Assembly: GCA_958295465.1 (NCBI GenBank)
Contig: OY282353.1
Coordinates: 5,447,001 to 5,511,000 of the forward strand
Origin: an uncultured Gammaproteobacteria bacterium
GTDB taxonomy: Bacteria > Pseudomonadota > Gammaproteobacteria > HK1
Length of the DNA stretch: 64,000 bases
Direction of reading: 5' to 3'
The position numbers and the translations under genes are program-made. Shown here piece by piece: positions 18,468-27,322 of the stretch (within the stretch, counting starts at the first letter, position 1; every line of letters begins with the position of its first letter). Under the pieces are notes generated by a model, which had not been told where the DNA came from, searched no databases, and saw nothing but the letters and a program-made list of their open reading frames with translations.

Positions 18468-19081
18468 CGATCCTTCCGCCCCGGTTCCGGAACATGGTTC
18501 TTTCTGACAAAGGCGATGCGTCCGGACCGGTCCTTCGTCGTCTCCTCGATCAGCGCATCGGGAAACAGATCCTCGTCCGGCTTCCCGCCTGAATCCGCCA
18601 TCGACCGATCCATCGTCCTTGCATGACGTTCGAGCCCGCCGTCGGCGAGGATGTGCATCACCTCGACACCTTCGGCGTCGAGCGCCTGCGCGACGAGATG
18701 CGTCCGGTGGCAGTCCAGCGGCTCCTTCTCCGCGCACATGAGCGCGATGCTGTGCTTCGCGGCCCCGCCGACGACCCGGGCGACACCGTCCCGGAAATCG
18801 CTCGTCCGGGCGATCCGTTCATAACGGACATGACCACCTTCGTCGTACAGGGCGGGATCTTCCGGCCGCCCGCCGAGCTCACGCCCAAGGTACACGTAAT
18901 GGATGCCCCGGGCCTTGAGCGCGGCGGAAAGCGTGTTCCGGTTGAAGTGGGCGTTGAAGCGGCTCCAGGGTGCCGAGCGCACGTCGGCCACGGCGGTGAC
19001 GCGGTGCTTCGACAGCAGCGCCAGGAAACCTTCCAGGGAGTGGTTGGAATGGCCGATGGTGAAGATCGGGTGCTTCGTCAT
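18464..19081 (-). CDS. DUF488 family protein (first of a tandem pair)
   Basis: 205 residues beginning FTIGHSNHSLEGF, the usual DUF488 opening, followed by DVRSAPWSRFNAHFNR and ALMCAEKEPLDCHRTHLVA. It differs clearly from the downstream DUF488 (longer, with a C-terminal tail rich in charge), so the pair is not a recent duplication. DUF488 proteins often sit near nucleic-acid-related or conflict genes. The protein carries no export signal. Confidence 0.88.
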   Translation of the reverse strand: MTKHPIFTIGHSNHSLEGFLALLSKHRVTAVADVRSAPWSRFNAHFNRNTLSAALKARGIHYVYLGRELGGRPEDPALYDEGGHVRYERIARTSDFRDGVARVVGGAAKHSIALMCAEKEPLDCHRTHLVAQALDAEGVEVMHILADGGLERHARTMDRSMADSGGKPDEDLFPDALIEETTKDRSGRIAFVRKNHVPEPGRKDR

Positions 19082-19103
19082 GTCCGCCGCCCGGCCGCTG
19101 CCG

Positions 19104-19787
19104 CTAATCGCATTCGATGATCGCGGCGATGAGCTTGTAGCAGGCGCCTTCGTACGCTTCCCCGAGGCTGACGGTCAGGTAGCACTCGCCGATCTCGTAG
19201 GCGCCATCCAGCTTCGCAAGATACTCCCGCTCGTATCCGGGATCGGTCACCCACAACGCATAGTCCCTGCCGGCGTGGGAGAACCGCCCCTGCACGCGCC
19301 GCTTGGAGCTGCCGAACGCCTCGCCGGGCCTGAACACGTCGAGTTCGAGCCGCCCGACGTGGATCAGCCGCAACGAATCGGAAATCGATCCCATCAATTC
19401 GAGAGGAATCTTGTCGTTCACCCCGTTCCAGGTGCTGTGCCCGTCGAGCCAGAGCGGCGCGACGGGATCCACGAGGCGCGGCAGATCGAACCACGAATAC
19501 GCTCCCTCCTTCCCCCAGTAGTATTCGGGGTCGAGCAACCAGTTCTCCGTTTGCCAGTCCTCCGGCAACGGATCGAGAACCGGGATGTCGACGATGTCGA
19601 GCACCCGGGGATCGCTGCCGTCCTCGTACTGGCGCTCGTACTCGGACACTTCCCGGCCTTCGCGCGCACTCACCGGCCGAATCCAGCGCCCCGCTCCCCG
19701 TGCTTCGCTCCATTCGCGGCCCGCGATACACCGGCCCGCCAGCTTCCGGGCATTCGCGAGGCAGACGATCCGCTTGCTTTCGGTCAC
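19104..19787 (-). CDS. Dual OB-fold domain-like protein
   Basis: 227 residues beginning KRIVCLANARKLAGRCIAG, with WIRPVS and DIVDIPV following. This matches the opening of proteins described as dual OB-containing domain (DuOB), often encoded beside DUF488. OB folds suggest binding of single-stranded nucleic acid. No catalytic motif is seen. It lies 22 bases upstream of the DUF488 pair and 12 bases after the AlbA_2 protein, so all four genes look like one operon. Confidence 0.6.
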   Translation of the reverse strand: MTESKRIVCLANARKLAGRCIAGREWSEARGAGRWIRPVSAREGREVSEYERQYEDGSDPRVLDIVDIPVLDPLPEDWQTENWLLDPEYYWGKEGAYSWFDLPRLVDPVAPLWLDGHSTWNGVNDKIPLELMGSISDSLRLIHVGRLELDVFRPGEAFGSSKRRVQGRFSHAGRDYALWVTDPGYEREYLAKLDGAYEIGECYLTVSLGEAYEGACYKLIAAIIECD

Positions 19788-19799
19788 GGGCCGTCCTCC

Positions 19800-21059
19800 T
19801 TACCCCGCGGCCCGGATCACCAGCCGCAGTTCACTCTCGTCGATCAGGCTGTACTCCGGCAGCCGTCCCGACAACTCCCGGCATTCCCGGCGAATGATCG
19901 GCACCCCGTCGCCGCGCCGGTCCATCAACCGCGTGCGCCCGACGCCGGAAGGCGCGACGCAGCGCGCCAACAGGGAGACGATGAGCGCGTTCCGGTTCGA
20001 CTGCCGCAGGTGCAGGCTCTCCGGGGTCAGGGTGTTGGCCAGTGCGCCGGGAACGTAGAGTTCGAGGCGGTCGCCGAACAGGTGCAGGCGCACCCGGGCG
20101 CCGGCCATCGAATAGTCGCGGTGAGCCACCGCGTTCACGAGCGCCTCGAATACGGCCCGCTCGCTGAACTGCGGACGCTCCGACCGCGCGGCGTGCTTGG
20201 CCGCCCGCACCAGCAGGTTCCGCCGCACGAAGTGCAACGCATCCTCGACCTGCCGGTCGAGCGGCCCCCCGATGTCGCGCGCATCGGTCTGGTAGTCGGC
20301 GTCGCTCCGCTCGCCGGCATAGCTGACGGCCTGGATGTGCGCATGAGGAAGCCACCGCTGCGGTTCGGGCGTGCAGAGGAGGACGCCGGTGAGCGTCAGC
20401 CGCGCATCGCCGTCCGTGTCGTCGGCGATGATGCGGAGCTTGCGCAACGTGTCCTCGGACGCTTCGGGGGAATCTTCGGGCGGGGAAGTCGAAGGGTCAT
20501 CGGCGACGTCTCCGTGCAGGAAACGTCGCGTGAGCGAGTAGTGCAGGTCGGACGGCGCGGCGCCGGGCACGACGGATTCGTCGAAACGGATGATCCGGCT
20601 CTGGCTGCGTTCCTGGAACAACCGGGCAAGGACTTCCGGGGCCATCTCGCGCCTGCTGCTGCCGATCCTGCGGAAGTATCCGCCTGGGCTCTTGTGCACG
20701 AACAGGCTGCGCGCGACGTCGATGCGCAGCACCGGTACGAGCCGGCCCTCCGTGCTCTCCAGCTCCATCTTGAGGATGTCGGCATCGAGCGCGGGCTTCA
20801 CCGTGTCGTTGCAGATTTCGCGGACCCAGCGTTCGAGGGTGTCCACGCCGTCGAGCGGAATACCCTGGACCCGGCGGGTCTTGTCGTCCACTCCGAGGAC
20901 CACCGTTCCGCCCCGGCTGTTGGCCAGGGCGGCCAGCCCGTCCGCGAAGTCACTGCGCTTGGGGCCTTTGACGTTGCCGCCGGACACAAGAACGCTCTTG
21001 AACCCCAGCGTCGAGTCCTCACCGAGGCGGATACGGCGGAGCAGCGCCTCGCCAGTCAT
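19800..21059 (-). CDS. AlbA_2 (Schlafen-like) domain ATP-binding protein
   Basis: About 419 residues. The N-terminal AlbA_2/AAA_4 domain shows TLGFKSVLVSGG and NSRGGTVVLGVDD. The C-terminal half has EALVNAVAHRDYS, the N box of the HATPase_c_4 domain found in RecG-like 'ATP-dependent DNA helicase-related' proteins. Such proteins are common in accessory and defence regions and are thought to bind nucleic acid; some Schlafen relatives cleave tRNA. ATG at 21059 is chosen because an upstream ATG at 21143 would add a Ser/Arg-rich leader without similarity. Confidence 0.85.
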   Translation of the reverse strand: MTGEALLRRIRLGEDSTLGFKSVLVSGGNVKGPKRSDFADGLAALANSRGGTVVLGVDDKTRRVQGIPLDGVDTLERWVREICNDTVKPALDADILKMELESTEGRLVPVLRIDVARSLFVHKSPGGYFRRIGSSRREMAPEVLARLFQERSQSRIIRFDESVVPGAAPSDLHYSLTRRFLHGDVADDPSTSPPEDSPEASEDTLRKLRIIADDTDGDARLTLTGVLLCTPEPQRWLPHAHIQAVSYAGERSDADYQTDARDIGGPLDRQVEDALHFVRRNLLVRAAKHAARSERPQFSERAVFEALVNAVAHRDYSMAGARVRLHLFGDRLELYVPGALANTLTPESLHLRQSNRNALIVSLLARCVAPSGVGRTRLMDRRGDGVPIIRRECRELSGRLPEYSLIDESELRLVIRAAG

Positions 21060-21232
21060 CGCGTCCTCCGTCCGGCTTCGACGTTCGGCATGGAATGATC
21101 CGGTGTCGGCGCCATCGTCCCGACTTGGCATGGCCGGGAACAAGCGCCGGCTGGCGGACGATTTTTCATTATTTCGTCCGGGATACTACGGGTTCGGCCA
21201 CGGCGCAGCGGACTCGCCGCGTGGACAATGCG

Positions 21233-22900
21233 CTACAGCGCCCAGACGGTCACCTTGCGGCCGTCGTGCCGGCGCTCGCTTCGGGCCTCCTCGCCTTCGC
21301 GCCTCTGTTCGTTTCCACCCGCCTCGCCGTCGTTGCCCTGGCGATCCTCCGCGCCCTCGCTGCGCCGCCGCTCCTCGCTTCGGCGGTCGATCACCACCAG
21401 ATGCCCTTCCTCCGCCCTGCACTTCTTCATGTACCCCAACGTCTGCTCCACCCCGCGCTCGACCGTCCACGCGAGGCCCTTGCGGTCCGAGTCCCGCAGC
21501 ACCTTGCACTCGACCACGAACCGCTCCCACAGGTCCGACGGCTGACCCACCTCCCGCGGCCACAGCACCAGCAGGTCCGTCCGACCTCGCCCCAACCCGT
21601 ACTCCCGCTCGATGCGGCCGCCCCCGTTCACCACACGTTGCAGGTACGACTGCAAGATGAGTTGCGGACCGGCTTCGGGGTAGTCGCCGAAGCGCCCCAA
21701 CCAGTGCTCGGAATGTTCCCCGAAGAACGTGCGGAACGCCGTCAGCAGCTTATCCATGTTCAAGCCGCCGTCATCGTCCACGTACCACGCCGGGTTCTGG
21801 TCCAAGCTGCTCTGCAAGATGTAGCCCAGTTCCCGCGGCACCACCTCCGCGTAAATCGGGTTCGCGATGCGCGGCGGCTGGTTTCCGTCAATCAGGCCCA
21901 AGTCGCGCACGTACTCCAGGTCCCGAATTTCGTGTCGCGCTTCGCCGCCGCTCAGGATCGGCTCGACGACCCGCCGCACCCGCGCCTCCTCCAGCTTGTG
22001 CGCCAACTGGTCCAGGTGCGTGCGCCGCGAGAGGATGAGCTCCTCCCGCGCCGCGTAGATATCGTCCACTTCGATGGTGCGCGAGCGGTCCCGCCCCGCC
22101 TTGTTGTCGAAGCAGGCCCCGGCGCACAGCGCATTCACCAGCCACGGCTGGCCCCGGGTCTGCGTCCACACCGCCTCCTGCGCCGACGACGAGAAGCGCT
22201 GGCCGGTCTCTTCCGTGTGTTGCGCCATCAGGGCGCGCGTCTCCGTTTCGGTGAAGTCGCCCATGCGAAGCGACTTCGCGGCGACGTTGAACGGGCTGCC
22301 GCCGGCGATGACCTCGCCCGTACTCGACCGGATGCGGTAGTCGCGGATGTCGCGCACCCCGCACAGCACCACGCTCTGCGGGAAGCCCCCGGGGCGTTGC
22401 TGGTAGCCGGCGCGCAACTGGCGCAGCACCGAGAGCAGGGTGTCGCCGACCAGCGAGTCGATCTCGTCCACCAGCAGCACCAGCGGCACGGGGTTCGCCA
22501 CGCACCAGCGGGTGAGCAACCCCTTGAGGGCGTTTTCCGGCCCCATGTCCGCCAGGACGTCGAGCCAGACCCCGGTGGGATAGTCGTCGCCCAGCAGCAG
22601 CGCGCTGTCGGCCAGGCTGCCCAGAATGGCGCGGATGCCGCGCGCGGTGTCGTCGCGCGCCACTTGGCCGACCTCGACGTTCACGTCCACGCACCGGAAG
22701 TTGCCCGCTTCGCCGCGGTTGAGCAGGTCGCGCAGGGCGATCAGGGCGGAGGTCTTGCCGGTCTGGCGCGGCGCGTGCAGCACGAAGTAGCGCTTGGCCC
22801 GAATCAGGCCCAGGAGTTCATCGATGTCCACCCGCTTCAAAGGCTGGATCGCGTAATGCTCGTCCAGGTGCACCGGCCCTTCGGTGTTGAAGAAGCGCAT
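21233..22900 (-). CDS. P-loop ATPase with C-terminal PD-(D/E)XK nuclease-like domain
   Basis: 555 residues. Walker A is HAPRQTGKTS near residues 42-51 and Walker B is LLVDEIDSL. Near the C-terminus, GRGRTDLLVLWP...FVVECKVLR has the spacing of the D...ExK core of restriction-endonuclease-like folds, followed by a Gln in QTLGYM. The last 50 residues are low-complexity Glu/Arg/Gly. The whole resembles AAA-ATPase-like families found in accessory regions. An ATPase linked to a nuclease fold suggests DNA cleavage or repair. It lies 170 bases upstream of the AlbA_2 gene on the same strand and may belong to the same cluster. Function not proven. Confidence 0.75.
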   Translation of the reverse strand: MRFFNTEGPVHLDEHYAIQPLKRVDIDELLGLIRAKRYFVLHAPRQTGKTSALIALRDLLNRGEAGNFRCVDVNVEVGQVARDDTARGIRAILGSLADSALLLGDDYPTGVWLDVLADMGPENALKGLLTRWCVANPVPLVLLVDEIDSLVGDTLLSVLRQLRAGYQQRPGGFPQSVVLCGVRDIRDYRIRSSTGEVIAGGSPFNVAAKSLRMGDFTETETRALMAQHTEETGQRFSSSAQEAVWTQTRGQPWLVNALCAGACFDNKAGRDRSRTIEVDDIYAAREELILSRRTHLDQLAHKLEEARVRRVVEPILSGGEARHEIRDLEYVRDLGLIDGNQPPRIANPIYAEVVPRELGYILQSSLDQNPAWYVDDDGGLNMDKLLTAFRTFFGEHSEHWLGRFGDYPEAGPQLILQSYLQRVVNGGGRIEREYGLGRGRTDLLVLWPREVGQPSDLWERFVVECKVLRDSDRKGLAWTVERGVEQTLGYMKKCRAEEGHLVVIDRRSEERRRSEGAEDRQGNDGEAGGNEQRREGEEARSERRHDGRKVTVWAL

Positions 22901-22947
22901 GGATCGATTATGACACCTGCCGCACTGGTTTCGAGGCTGCGCTCCGC

Positions 22948-23796
22948 TCAACGAAGGCGCAGGGTTGCGAGCGCCGCGCGCATCGCCGGCATGGTGCGCG
23001 ATGCGAAGCGCTCCTGGTCCTGGAGCCTGATCAGCACGACGGAATCTCCGGATCCGCCGGCGTATACCTCACCGATGGTCGGGTCGCCCGCCTCCGCCGC
23101 CCGCCAGCGCGCGCGTTTGAACCGGAGGTTTCCCGCCGCCGCCTCGCCGATCTCGACGATGCGGAAATTCGATCGGGAGCGGGCCAGCTCGTCGAGCAGG
23201 CCGCGGAGCCGGAACTCGTCCGCGTCGCCGCTTCCCGCTCGGCCCTCCTTCGAGGCGCGGCGGATCACCACCTGCAGGGTCGCGGCCGAGCGCAAGTCCT
23301 CGTGGAGCCGATGGAAGCCGTAGCTCGCCCCGGCCGGCGCCGTGCTGCGGTCGAGCAGCAGGAAACCCGGCGGGAGGGCGATGGTGAAGGGGCCGAAGCT
23401 CCTCGACCGTTCAAGCCGATCCGGAGGGCCGGCATCGTGGGTGCCGAGCGCGTCGCACTGTCCTCGACTGCGCGTCGCGCGCCTGAAGATCTCCAGGCGG
23501 TCGATGGGTTCGCCGCGCGCGACGCGCCGAGCGAGCTCTTCGAGGGCCGCCTCGCTGCCTTCCATCCTGAGCTGGGCGACGGCGCATACGCACCAGGCAT
23601 GGCCTCGAAGGCGGTCCTGCCCGCGCGCGCCGCCGTGGCGCACGCAACCGTTCAGGTACTGGTCGAGGAACTGCTCCACCGCCCGGCTGTCGGCATGGGC
23701 CGGACCGGCGGCGGCGAGCGCCACCCACAGGAGGACGGCGGCAAGCGCGGCCACGCCGATACTCCATGCGGACCACCGAGCCCCCCGGACATCCAT
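22948..23796 (-). CDS. Exported protein of unknown function
   Basis: 282 residues with a clear signal peptide: MDVRGARWSAW, then hydrophobic IGVAALAAVLLWVALAAAG and a PAHA cleavage site. The mature part has four Cys in its first 70 residues (possible disulfides) and no domain I recognise. The region covering its start, signal peptide and upstream sequence is repeated two more times immediately upstream (23731-24020), so the start was chosen as the copy contiguous with the body of the gene. Convergence or co-transcription with lutC, 228 bases upstream on the same strand, is possible. Confidence 0.65.
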   Translation of the reverse strand: MDVRGARWSAWSIGVAALAAVLLWVALAAAGPAHADSRAVEQFLDQYLNGCVRHGGARGQDRLRGHAWCVCAVAQLRMEGSEAALEELARRVARGEPIDRLEIFRRATRSRGQCDALGTHDAGPPDRLERSRSFGPFTIALPPGFLLLDRSTAPAGASYGFHRLHEDLRSAATLQVVIRRASKEGRAGSGDADEFRLRGLLDELARSRSNFRIVEIGEAAAGNLRFKRARWRAAEAGDPTIGEVYAGGSGDSVVLIRLQDQERFASRTMPAMRAALATLRLR

Positions 23797-24020
23797 CTCT
23801 CTCGACCGCCGGGAGGTATCACCGAGCGGAGGAGGACGGCGACAAGCGCGGCGACGCCCACACACCAGGCGGACCACCGAGTTTCCGGACGTCCACGTCT
23901 CTGAATCACCGGGCGCTATCACCGGGCGGAGAAGGACGGCGGCAAGCGCGGCGCCGCCGACATGTCGGGTGGACCACGGGCCTCCCGGACGTCCATCTCT
24001 CTCGATCATCGGGCGGCGAG
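23731..24020 (-). repeat. Three tandem imperfect copies of the 5' end of the exported-protein gene
   Basis: Units start near 23731, 23832 and 23931, each about 100 bases. On the minus strand each encodes a Met and a signal-peptide-like stretch of the form Trp-Ser/Thr...Val-Gly...AALxAVLL. The unit at 23731 is the start of the intact gene; the other two are frame-broken before the mature part. Confidence 0.8.
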
Positions 24021-24024
24021 CCGG

Positions 24025-24675
24025 TCATTCCCGCACGACGATGACATGGAGCCGCCGCGGGCCGTGCGCGCCTTCGAGGATCACGAGCTCGACGTCACCG
24101 GTCTTCGAAGGGCCGCAGATGAGGTTCACGGTGCGCGGCATCGAACCGCGTTCTTCGCGGAGCATGGCCCATGCGTCTTCGAGATGCGGGACGATCCGCG
24201 ACTCGCGCAGCACCACGACGTGGTCCTCGGGCAGGAAGTTCAGCGTCGTCGGGCTCTCCGGCCCCGAGAGCAGCATCACGCTCCCGGTCTCCGCGATGCC
24301 CGCGAACGCACCGGTCACGCTGATCTGGTCCGATCCGCGCGCCGCGCGCCGCTCCACCGCGAGGCGGTTCGACCACTGCACGCCTTCGAGCCCCGGGGCC
24401 GCCACGATCGATTCACCGAGGCCATGCTCCTCGATGTGGCGCAGCACGACCCCCGAGACCTCCGCGAGGGTGGACACCCTGGAGATCCGGGCATGGACCG
24501 CGTCCGCCTTGTGCACGAAGTGGCTGACCGGATCGTCGTCGAGCGCCGGCTTGAGATTCGGCGCCGGGGCGTCGAGGCGGCGGTCGAGTACCTCGCGCAC
24601 GCTCTCGGGCAACGGCCCGGCCCGGCGCAGCGAGCGCCGCACCGACGCCAGGATGCGCTCCCTCGCGATGCTCAT
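24025..24675 (-). CDS. lutC: Lactate utilization protein C
   Basis: 216 residues of the LUD domain family (LutC/LldG). Characteristic segments are GVTGAFAGIAETGS-like (here SVTGAFAGIAETGSVM), TTLNFLPEDHVVVL and ICGPSKTGDVE. LutABC together oxidise L-lactate to pyruvate with iron-sulfur clusters; LutC is the small, cluster-free subunit. ATG at 24675 overlaps the stop of the small upstream frame by 4 bases. Confidence 0.92.
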   Translation of the reverse strand: MSIARERILASVRRSLRRAGPLPESVREVLDRRLDAPAPNLKPALDDDPVSHFVHKADAVHARISRVSTLAEVSGVVLRHIEEHGLGESIVAAPGLEGVQWSNRLAVERRAARGSDQISVTGAFAGIAETGSVMLLSGPESPTTLNFLPEDHVVVLRESRIVPHLEDAWAMLREERGSMPRTVNLICGPSKTGDVELVILEGAHGPRRLHVIVVRE

Positions 24676-24869
24676 TTCGCTTTCCCCGTTCGTTCCGTCC
24701 GACGCTTCTTCCAGGCCGCCATGAACGTCTCGCCTGCCGGGGCCGGCAGGTCGCGGGTGCCGGTCCGGCTCCCGGCGAACCGCGGCCGACGCATGTGCCG
24801 TGAGCGGTGCAGGCGACCTTGGCGGCGGCGTCCGAACAGGCCGGGAACGCGGGCCTTCGCGGCGTCCAT
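24672..24869 (-). other. 65-codon frame carrying a second, diverged copy of the LutB C-terminus
   Basis: Starts at an ATG that overlaps the lutB stop (TGATG, 24867-24871) and ends in an ATGA overlap with lutC. Its last 25 or so residues (TGTRDLPAPAGETFMAAW, then basic) repeat the end of LutB almost exactly, and the part before it (GLFGRRRQGRL) repeats the preceding LutB residues with more divergence. It therefore arose by tandem duplication of the lutB 3' end in a different frame. It may be translated by coupling, but no independent function is known. Confidence 0.6.
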
Positions 24870-26293
24870 CACCGCTTTTCCACCCGCCGCTTCGCCCAGG
24901 CCGCCATGAACGTCTCGCCTGCCGGGGCCGGCAGGTCGCGGGTGCCGGTCCAGCCCCCGGCCAGCGGCAGCCGGCGCAGGCGCCCGCGGCGGCGCCCGAG
25001 CAGGCCGAGGACGCGCATCGCGAGCGACGTCACGAAACGATAGAGCGCCGGGCGGCGGGCGGCGAACGCCCAGGCGCGCAGGCCCAGGCGGGTGCGCGGC
25101 GGCGTGAGACGTTCGTCGAACTCGCGCTCGCGCAGCTTGCGGATCATGTCCGAGAGCGGGATCTCCATCGGGCATACCTCCCGGCACCGCCCGTTGAGGG
25201 TGCAGGCGTTGGGGAGGTCCCGGGCCTCGTCGAGCCCGACCATCAGCGGGGTCAGGACCGATCCCATCGGACCCACGTACACCCAGCCGTAGGCGTGCCC
25301 GCCCACCGCGTGATAGACGGGGCAGTGGTTCATGCACGCGCCGCAGCGGATGCACCGCAGCATCTCGTGGAACTCGTTGCCCAGCATCTGCGAGCGGCCG
25401 TTGTCGAGCAGCACCACGTGGTACTCGCCGGGGCCGTCGAGGTCGCCCGCGCGGCGCGGGCCGCTCGACAGCGTCGTATAAGCCGATGCCTCCTGGCCGG
25501 TGGCGTTTCTCGCCAGCACGCGCAGGATGGTGCTCATGTCCTCCAGGGTGGGCACCACCTTCTCGATCCCCGCGGTCACGACGTGCACGCGGGGCAGGGT
25601 GTTGGTCAGATCGCCGTTGCCCTCGTTGGTGACGATGACGCTCGACCCGGTCTCCGCGACGAGGAAGTTCGCGCCGGTGATCCCGACGTCCGCGGTCTGG
25701 AACTTCTCGCGCAGGACGGTGCGCGCCTCGCCGACCAGCGCGGTCGGTTCGGTCCGGCGCTCGTGGAGTCCGTACTGCGCGTGGCGGGCGTGGAAGAGGT
25801 CGGCGATCTGGTCCCTGGTCTTGTGGATGGCCGGGGCGATGATGTGGCTCGGCGGCTCGTTCGCGAGCTGGATGATGTACTCGCCGAGGTCGGTCTCGAT
25901 CGGCTCGAAGCCCGCGGCTTCGAGGGCCTCGTTGAGCGCGATCTCCTCGCCCACCATGGACTTCCCCTTGGTGATCCGCTTCGCGCCCGCCGCGCGGCAG
26001 ACGTCGAGGACGATCGCCTGCGCCTCGGCCGGGGTGCTCGCCCAGTGCACGTGCCCGCCGTGCTCGCGCACCCGCGCCTCGAAGCGTTCGAGGTAGTAGT
26101 CGAGGTGCTGGAGGGTGTGCTCCTTGATCTCGCGCGCGATGCGGCGCAGTTGCGGGTACTCGGGGAGCGCATCGACGGCGGCGCGGCGCTTGTCGATGAA
26201 CCCCGTCCTGGCCCGCGCCATCGCCCGCACGAGGTCGGGGTTTTGCAACCCGGCCCGGGCCCGGCTCGGGAAATCGTGCGCGGCGGACTTCAT
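24869..26293 (-). CDS. lutB: Lactate utilization iron-sulfur protein B
   Basis: 474 residues. An N-terminal LUD domain (NFLVAETGSSVIVTNEGNGDL) is followed by two ferredoxin-type cluster motifs: CIRCGACMNHCP and CTLNGRCREVCP. It ends with the family's TRDLPAPAGETF signature. LutB carries electrons from lactate, acting with LutA and LutC at the membrane/cytosol. The lutB start region (AAHDFP...) is repeated twice just upstream, in the 26268-26612 block; ATG at 26293 is the copy joined to the gene body. Confidence 0.93.
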   Translation of the reverse strand: MKSAAHDFPSRARAGLQNPDLVRAMARARTGFIDKRRAAVDALPEYPQLRRIAREIKEHTLQHLDYYLERFEARVREHGGHVHWASTPAEAQAIVLDVCRAAGAKRITKGKSMVGEEIALNEALEAAGFEPIETDLGEYIIQLANEPPSHIIAPAIHKTRDQIADLFHARHAQYGLHERRTEPTALVGEARTVLREKFQTADVGITGANFLVAETGSSVIVTNEGNGDLTNTLPRVHVVTAGIEKVVPTLEDMSTILRVLARNATGQEASAYTTLSSGPRRAGDLDGPGEYHVVLLDNGRSQMLGNEFHEMLRCIRCGACMNHCPVYHAVGGHAYGWVYVGPMGSVLTPLMVGLDEARDLPNACTLNGRCREVCPMEIPLSDMIRKLREREFDERLTPPRTRLGLRAWAFAARRPALYRFVTSLAMRVLGLLGRRRGRLRRLPLAGGWTGTRDLPAPAGETFMAAWAKRRVEKR

Positions 26294-26612
26294 CGTCCGG
26301 GCTCCCCGATCCCGCGCCCGGCCGTGCCGGCGAGCACCTCCGCCACGTGGAACACCCGCACCGGATGCGCCATCTCCCGAGCGGGATCGCAGTTTCGCGG
26401 CCCGGTTCCGGTGTGGCCCGGGAAGTCATGGACGATGGACATCATCGCCCGGGCTTCCCGTGCCCGCGCTCGCCGACCTCGCGTCCGATCGTCCGGAAGC
26501 GGCCCGGGACATCATGCGCGGCGGACGTCATCGCCCGCGTTCCCCGATCCCGCGCCCGGCCGTGCCGGCGAGCACCTCCGCCACGTGGAACACCCGCACC
26601 GGATGCGATTCG
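26268..26612 (-). repeat. Tandem repeats of the lutA-lutB junction
   Basis: Three units begin near 26268, 26401 and 26492. Units 1 and 3 share a near-identical stretch of about 70 bases (26302-26374 and 26541-26610) that encodes the last residues of LutA (PVRVFHVAEVLAGTAG). Each unit also has a copy of the lutB start (a Met followed by HDxPG/S). Unit 2 is the most diverged. The true lutA stop is in unit 3 and the true lutB start in unit 1, so the units between are extra copies that widen the gap between the genes. Confidence 0.8.
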
Positions 26613-27322
26613 CGCGCGAGCCTTCCCGCGATGTTCATCAGGCAGCCCAGATCGCCGCCGAGCAGCACTCCCGCGCCGGTGGCGAGGATTTTGGCGCATT
26701 TCTCGTCGACGAGGCGGGTGGAGATCTCCGGGTACTTCACGCAGAACGTCCCCCCGAAGCCGCAGCAGGCGTCCGAGTCCCGCATCTCCGCCACCGTCAA
26801 CCCGCCCACCGATGCCAGCAGGCGGCGCGGCTGGCCGCGGACCCCCATCTCGCGCAGCCCCGAGCAGGAGTCGTGGTAGGTCGCGTCCGCCTCGAAGCGC
26901 GCCGCGACCTCGCGCACGCCGAGGACATCGGCGAGGAAGCTCACGAGCTCGTGCGTACGCTCGGCGAGCGCCTGCGCCCGCCCGTGCCAGCCGGCGCCGG
27001 TGGGGAAGAGCCGGGGATAGTGCTCGCGCAGCATCCCGGCGCAGGACCCGGACGGCGCGACGACGTAGTCGAAGGGCTCGAACGCCTCGATGGTGCGCTT
27101 CGCGATCGCCCGTGCGTTGCCGGAGTCGCCGCCGTTGTACGCCGGCTGGCCGCAGCACGTCTGCACGGCGGGCACGTCCACGACGCATCCCGCGTCCTCC
27201 AGCAGCCTGACCGCCGCGAACCCGACCGCGGGACGGAAGAGATCGACGAGGCAGGTGACGAGCAGCCCGACCCGGGGGCGGGCGGTTGCGTCGTCGGGAG
27301 ACTGCCGGACTCTGTTGGGCAC
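26528..27322 (-). CDS. lutA: Lactate utilization protein A (CCG domain)
   Basis: 264 residues with two CCG-type cysteine motifs (VQTCCGQPAYNGG and DACCGFGGTF), the ligands of an iron-sulfur cluster in LutA/GlpC/HdrB-type subunits, and SGSCAGM and YHDSCSGLR. GTG at 27322 is used because no ATG lies near and PNRVRQ precedes the conserved RVGLLVTCLVDLFRP. First gene of lutABC. A 314-bp direct repeat of its 5' end lies at 28562-28875. Confidence 0.92.
   Translation of the reverse strand: MPNRVRQSPDDATARPRVGLLVTCLVDLFRPAVGFAAVRLLEDAGCVVDVPAVQTCCGQPAYNGGDSGNARAIAKRTIEAFEPFDYVVAPSGSCAGMLREHYPRLFPTGAGWHGRAQALAERTHELVSFLADVLGVREVAARFEADATYHDSCSGLREMGVRGQPRRLLASVGGLTVAEMRDSDACCGFGGTFCVKYPEISTRLVDEKCAKILATGAGVLLGGDLGCLMNIAGRLARESHPVRVFHVAEVLAGTAGRGIGERGR

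Noticed and set aside
23731..24020. Possible CRISPR array.
   Set aside because: The ~100-base units are whole imperfect repeats of a gene start, without short identical repeats separated by unique spacers.
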